A stretch of 64,000 nucleotides of DNA from Limnanthes douglasii subsp. nivea (Eukaryota > Streptophyta > Magnoliopsida > Brassicales > Limnanthaceae). Shown here in pieces: positions 59,472 through 64,000 of this stretch. The number at the start of each line of letters is the position of its first letter. The stretch's first letter is position 1. The position numbers were made by a program, and so were the translations under genes. The notes below the pieces were generated by a model. The model was not told the DNA's origin, ran no database searches, and worked only from the letters and a program-made list of their open reading frames with translations. The stretch lies in NCBI GenBank assembly GCA_036936605.1, contig JAUPFV010000001.1:72497910-72561909 (forward strand), in the 5' to 3' direction.

Positions 59472-60657
59472 ATGACAGTACTAGAAAACCCATCGCCTTC
59501 TAGCCAGACCGTGTGCGTCACCGGTGCCGCTGGTTTCATTGCCTCGTGGATCGTTAAGCTTCTCTTGCAAAAGGGTTACACTGTCAAAGGAACAGTGAGA
59601 AACCCAGGTTAGTCCAAAAACATATTCCACCTTATATATTTTTATATGCTTTTGCTTCATTTTAATTTAATTTGCGTACTAATTATAATTATATTCTTTT
59701 TGGGTGCAGATGATTCAAAGAATTCTCATCTGATGGAGCTTGAAGGAGCAAAAGAGAGATTAACTTTGTGTAGAGCTGATCTTCTTGACTATGACAGTCT
59801 TAAAGAAGCTATCAGTGGATGTGATGGTGTTTTCCATACTGCTTCTCCTGTCACCGATGATCCAGTGAGTACAATTCATTGCCTTAATTTTCATAACAAA
59901 ACCTATTAGAATAGTATTAAGGTAATCTAAACTTGGTTTATGTGATTCTAATCTTAAGGAGCAAATGGTGGAGCCAGCCGTGAAAGGGACCAGCAACGTC
60001 ATCTTAGCCGCTGCCGCAGCCAAAGTCAGGCGTGTGGTGTTCACATCTTCCATCGGTACCGTCTACATGAACCCTAACCGAAGCCCAGATGTTGTTGTGG
60101 ACGAATCTTGCTGGAGCGATCTCGACTTTTGCAAAAACACCAAAAACTGGTACTGCTATGGAAAAACAGTCGCAGAACAGGTGGCCTGGGAGGTGGCCAA
60201 ACAAAAAGGAGTAGATTTGGTGGTGGTGAACCCGGTCCTGGTGCTAGGACCGTTGTTGCAGCCAACTGTTAATGCCAGCACTATTCACATCCTCAAGTAC
60301 TTGACCGGGTCAGCCAAGACTTATGCCAACTTGGTTCAGTCTTACGTGCACGTCAAGGATGCCGCGTTAGCCCACGTCCTCGTCTACGAGACCCCTTCGG
60401 CCTCTGGTCGATACATCTGTGCAGAAAGTGCATTGCACCGCGGCGAGCTCGTAGAAATATTAGCCAAGTTCTTTCCCGAGTACCCCATTCCGATGAGGTG
60501 CAAAGATGAGAAGAATCCAAGAGTGAAGTCGTACAAATACACAACTCAGAAGATAAGGGACCTTGGTATCGACTTCACACCTGTTAAACAATGCTTGTAC
60601 GAAACTGTCAAGAGCTTGCAAGAAAAGGGTCACCTTCCTCTTCCACAAAGTCACTAG
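59472..60657 (+). CDS. CCR: Cinnamoyl-CoA reductase, right-arm copy
   Basis: Second complete CCR gene, identical in all exons to the left-arm copy but in the opposite orientation. Exons 59472-59607, 59710-59864 and 59959-60657; 329 residues. Introns start GT and end AG; intron 1 splits an Asp codon (phase 1) and intron 2 falls between codons. Motifs: [16 protein letters not shown] (NADPH site), [33 protein letters not shown] (CCR signature, with catalytic Tyr and Lys), and a conserved C-terminus [12 protein letters not shown]. It catalyses the first committed step from hydroxycinnamoyl-CoA to monolignols. The closest alternatives, dihydroflavonol reductase-like proteins, lack NWYCYGK. The copy looks functional; expression is not knowable from sequence. 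Confidence 0.94.
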
Positions 60658-61439
60658 AGATCGACTCACTTATTTAATTAACACTGATCTCACAGATAAG
60701 TCTGCCTATCGAACAAGTGGCTTATTTTTTATTTATTTGTTTACGCAATTTTTTTTATTGATGAAATATTTACATTGCAAAGAAGCAAATCTATTATTTT
60801 TTTAAATTACTTATCACGTAACTCATATAGTAAACAACCCGAAACTTCATTCTTTATAGGAACTCCAATCCAACATTGTTAAGATTGAAACTAATATACC
60901 AATCCAACATTGTTAAGATTGAAACTAATATAATGTATATAACCGTGAATTCGCCTCAATTAGCTAGAGGTCCTTTTGGGAGTAACTCACACATCAATTC
61001 TTTACTTTCGGCCTCTAACTTTCTATTTGTGTTTTGTAATTACCCTCTAAAAATTTAAAGATTATAAACACGAATTTGTTGTGTGATTAGCCTCTAGAAA
61101 TTTAAGGGTTATAAACACTAATTTATTTTATTACCAATGAGCAAAAAAAATGTAATCAGCCTTTATAAAAAATGATCATAACAACTACATGATTCTTGAT
61201 CTCTTCTTAAACTGAGATTACCAACTATAGATATTTTTTCTGATAAATTAGGGTCAAACACTATTCCATGAAACACCTCGTATTGTCAGGCTGTAGCTTG
61301 ATTGTTTAAGCTTGTGGGACACTTTTGATACCGTTTTGGTTAAATGGTTGAATTTTATTTTGTTCGCACGTCACAACAATACACGTTATCACTCATTTAA
61401 CTACCATCTTGGCTATATCACAAAGTCCTGCTAAGTTTT

Positions 61440-61705
61440 TTTTTTCTTATGATTGACTTTGCTTACATACATTCAGACGAGCAATAATAGTTTTTTCTTA
61501 TGATTGACTTTTCTTACATACATTCATACGAACAATAGTAGTCAAATTCTGTGGTCTGTAAGATACATTTCGTGCACTCGCTAGCTTTTACCAACCCTTG
61601 GTTCATCCTTAGGGTTTTGATAGTTATATATATACAAACAAATCTTTCATTTACTCTTCACTATTGTACTACCAATAAACATAATTCTAACCAGCACGAT
61701 TACGT
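61440..61705 (+). promoter_or_regulatory. Orphan, diverged CCR-like promoter (right arm)
   Basis: Twin of 21480-21745, about 0.8 kb past the CCR stop and in the same orientation as CCR. Contains TTGACTTTTCTTACATACAT, TCTGTGGTCTGTAAGA, ACCAACCCTTGGTTCATCCT, an ATATATATAC stretch and ACTCTTCACTATTG. No CCR coding sequence follows. Confidence 0.65.
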
Positions 61706-62534
61706 TGAATAAACAATAAATTTCATACATCTCATGGGTTTTAGAGTTAAAAGGTTAAAAGATCTTCTAAATAAAGAATTTACACAATGAAATAAGGTTA
61801 TACCCAAATGTCGTCTTCTTCTTTTGGTTTTTTTCGTTCTTTTACTTTTGATTCACTATATTTTTTTGTTCCTGATTCGTTATTTTTTTGTTCTAAAATG
61901 AAAAAGTCATATGAAGATTTGAATATTTTCCGTGGTGAGCTTCCAATCAGCACCAATGGCAGAATCTTTTAAGTTACTCACGTGAATGGATTATCTTTTT
62001 CTCCCCTTTATATAAGATTTGCAGCTATGGTTTTAACTTGATTCTATATGCAACACAGTTTCGTAATTTTGGTGTCTTGATCAAAGATGCTAACTTTAAT
62101 TATATTTCTTTTACAAATTAGTCCATAAACTTAATAGTTTAAACTTAAGTGTCAATTTTTAGATTCAATCTTTTACATAATCTACATTTGACTTAGTATC
62201 TCCATAATTAACTCCATAGATGGTTTTCATCTATTAGTCCAGTTCCTATATATATGAATACTTATTAATTGAATTGTCTTCCACAATATTCAATGCATCA
62301 ATAAACAATCAATTAAATAGATCAATTATAGCGTGTAGCATAAGAACAATATGAAATGTATATCACAAATATTTATATTTAACTAGTCCTAGCTTAAGTG
62401 GATATATACTTAATAAATAAAATAAGTCAATAAAACTTAATTGAGCGCACTCATTATATATGTTTGCGATCAAACTTAAATCTATACAATCAAATAACAA
62501 ATATATCTTGGGACCTACTATAAACTTTCACTGA
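61706..62534. other. No gene seen; Copia 3' flank (right arm)
   Basis: Complement of 20651-21479. AT-rich, nothing recognised beyond the shared flank. Confidence 0.5.
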
Positions 62535-64000
62535 AATCAATGACCTTCTAAACAAATAAAAGTCGTCTTAATATTGTGTTCATGAAAAATCGTAGGCTGT
62601 GATGCTTTGGTAAGAGGACCTGTCACCATGGAGTTTGTCATGATGTGCTCTATACTGATTGGATGACTTTATAATCTCTTTTTTAGAAACAAGAACTTGA
62701 TCTCTATATGTTTAGATTTAAACAAGCTCTTGTTAATGTTTGAATATTGAATACAGAATTGTTATCACAATATAACATCATGGGATTATTAATCACTTTG
62801 AAAACACGTGGATACAATTTTGTAACACGATGCATCTTTGATGGCCTTAGAAAATATAACCAATTCAGTTATTATAATGAAGTATGCAACTAATATATGA
62901 TTTATTCTTTGTAATGATATTTCACCTCTACCTAATACGAATATACTACCCGTAGTGTCGCTATGTGTGTACATGCAACCAATAAAATATAATTTAGAAT
63001 ACCAGATGATTTTTATATCCCTTATACAACAAATACTCTCGTGAATAAATTTTGCAACTATAATGTGTAGTTGAATACCTCAAAGCATGTAATAAGTTAT
63101 GCTGGTATAATAAGGATACAACTAGTATTTTTTTTTATAATTTTCAATATGATTCCCTAATATGATTTTATATCCCTTATACAACAAATACTCTCGTGAA
63201 TAAATTTTGAGGCTATAATGTGTAGTTGAATACCTCAAAGCATGTAATAAGTTATGCTGGTATAATAAGGATACAACTAGTATTTTTTTTATACAATTTT
63301 TAATATTATAGCCTAATATGATTTTATATCCCTTATACAACAAATACTCTCGTGAATAAATTTTGCAACTATAACGTGTAGTTGAATACCTCAAAGCATG
63401 TAATAAGTTATGCTGGTATAATAAGGATACAACTAGTTTTTTTTTATAATTTTCAATATGATTGCACCTCATAAAAATATGTTGTCCATAGTGCTTCTAA
63501 ATGTGTCAGTACACTTACCAAAATTTAAATCGAAATACTCAATGATCTCTAGATTATCTGAGTTTATTTATGTCAACATGCGCTTTTGTTTTATTGTAGA
63601 TACCAGAGAAATATTTTAACTGATTTCCAATGGGCCATGACTGGATTACTAACATAACGCACAATAATCTAACAACAAAGATAATGTCCGTACTTGTAAA
63701 AACTTGAGCATACATCAAAATCTTAACTGTTGAAGCATAATAACTATTGACGATGACTTAGTTGTCTAATTTTGAAATAGGTTCATTCAAGGCTTGATAT
63801 TAGTCCTTTTGTAACGTTGTAACATATCGTATATACATGTATTTTGTTACAATCCCATGATTCCATGGGAATTATTCTGGTGAAGTTACATTCCTAATAT
63901 GAACGTCGCATCATCTAGTTCTTTCGTATCGAATTTATTTGATCAAAATATCTTGGTATTTTTGTAATAATTCATTATCGTTCATAAGCAGCAGTATGTC
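62535..64000 (-). pseudogene. Copia RT/RNase H remnant (right arm)
   Basis: Minus-strand twin of 19183-20650. RNase H debris at 62535-63000 precedes the triplicated block at 63010-63440, with RT sequence beyond. The window ends within the codons of the RT YVDD box, so upstream Copia sequence may continue outside. Confidence 0.75.
63010..63440. repeat. Triplicated Copia block (right arm)
   Basis: Three units of about 155 bp, complement of 19740-20175, with a few base differences (for example ACGTTATAG for ACATTATAG in one unit). Confidence 0.85.

Larger units (their letters stand above)
53919..64000. repeat. Right arm of the inverted repeat (runs off the window)
   Basis: Reverse complement of 19183-29254, starting at GTAAGAGACATGAGCAGC (53919). 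The last 18 bases of the window, complemented, read GACATACTGCTGCTTATG and match 19183 onward with one difference, so the arm continues outside. Exons of CCR and large parts of the flanks are identical to the left arm; the inner Gypsy and unknown regions differ. Confidence 0.95.

Noticed and set aside
1..64000. tRNA, rRNA or microRNA genes
   Set aside because: No cloverleaf with A and B boxes or conserved rRNA stretch was noticed; the only tRNA-related signal is the retroelement primer site at 44512-44526.

Overview
The window is AT-rich nuclear DNA of a flowering plant, probably a eudicot. It has one recognisable host gene type, a GT-AG intron-containing cinnamoyl-CoA reductase (CCR) of lignin synthesis with TATA and MYB-type AC elements. 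Around it lie layers of decayed transposons: Gypsy, Copia, L1-type LINE, Helitron, CACTA-like, MULE and a TRIM-size LTR element. No bacterial, organellar, tRNA or rRNA features were seen.

Layout. 1-3840: Athila-like Gypsy remnant with an internal 21-bp minisatellite. 4733-5204: solo LTR with a 5-bp target duplication. 5390-6250: CACTA-type DUF4216 remnant. 8600-11860: decayed Helitron. 11870-13443: diverged, partial extra copy of the DNA that lies 3' of CCR. 13444-17800: Gypsy integrase and RT fragments. 18110-20650: decayed Copia element.

The dominant structure is an inverted repeat. The left arm (about 19183-29254) and right arm (53919 to the window edge at 64000) are collinear over more than 10 kb and enclose a 24.7-kb spacer. 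Each arm carries one complete three-exon CCR gene (22528-23713 minus; 59472-60657 plus) with the same promoter, a LINE fragment upstream, and Copia sequence plus an orphan CCR-like promoter downstream. The CCR exons are identical in the two arms. The inner, Gypsy-rich parts differ by substitutions and small indels.

Spacer. 29880-30535 Copia RT; 30540-31955 LINE interrupted by a solo LTR; 32286-35540 decayed Ulp1-like protease gene; two plus-strand L1-type LINEs (36290-39100, 40290-42690); a 1.2-kb TRIM-like element (43653-44872); and a 7.6-kb Mutator-like element (MULE, 45707-53297) with degenerate terminal inverted repeats and a perfect 9-bp target duplication. The MULE holds a FAR1/MULE transposase joined to an OTU-protease-like domain, two small divergently transcribed SANT/Myb-like genes, and a plant-mobile-domain-like gene. 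It also holds three islands of DNA hairpins and a repeated TCTCGTTATAG-type motif at both ends and in its centre. This MULE is the best candidate for an under-described system. It is now broken by stops and frameshifts.

The two CCR copies are the only genes that look functional. All reading was by eye; homology calls rest on motif recognition and were not searched.
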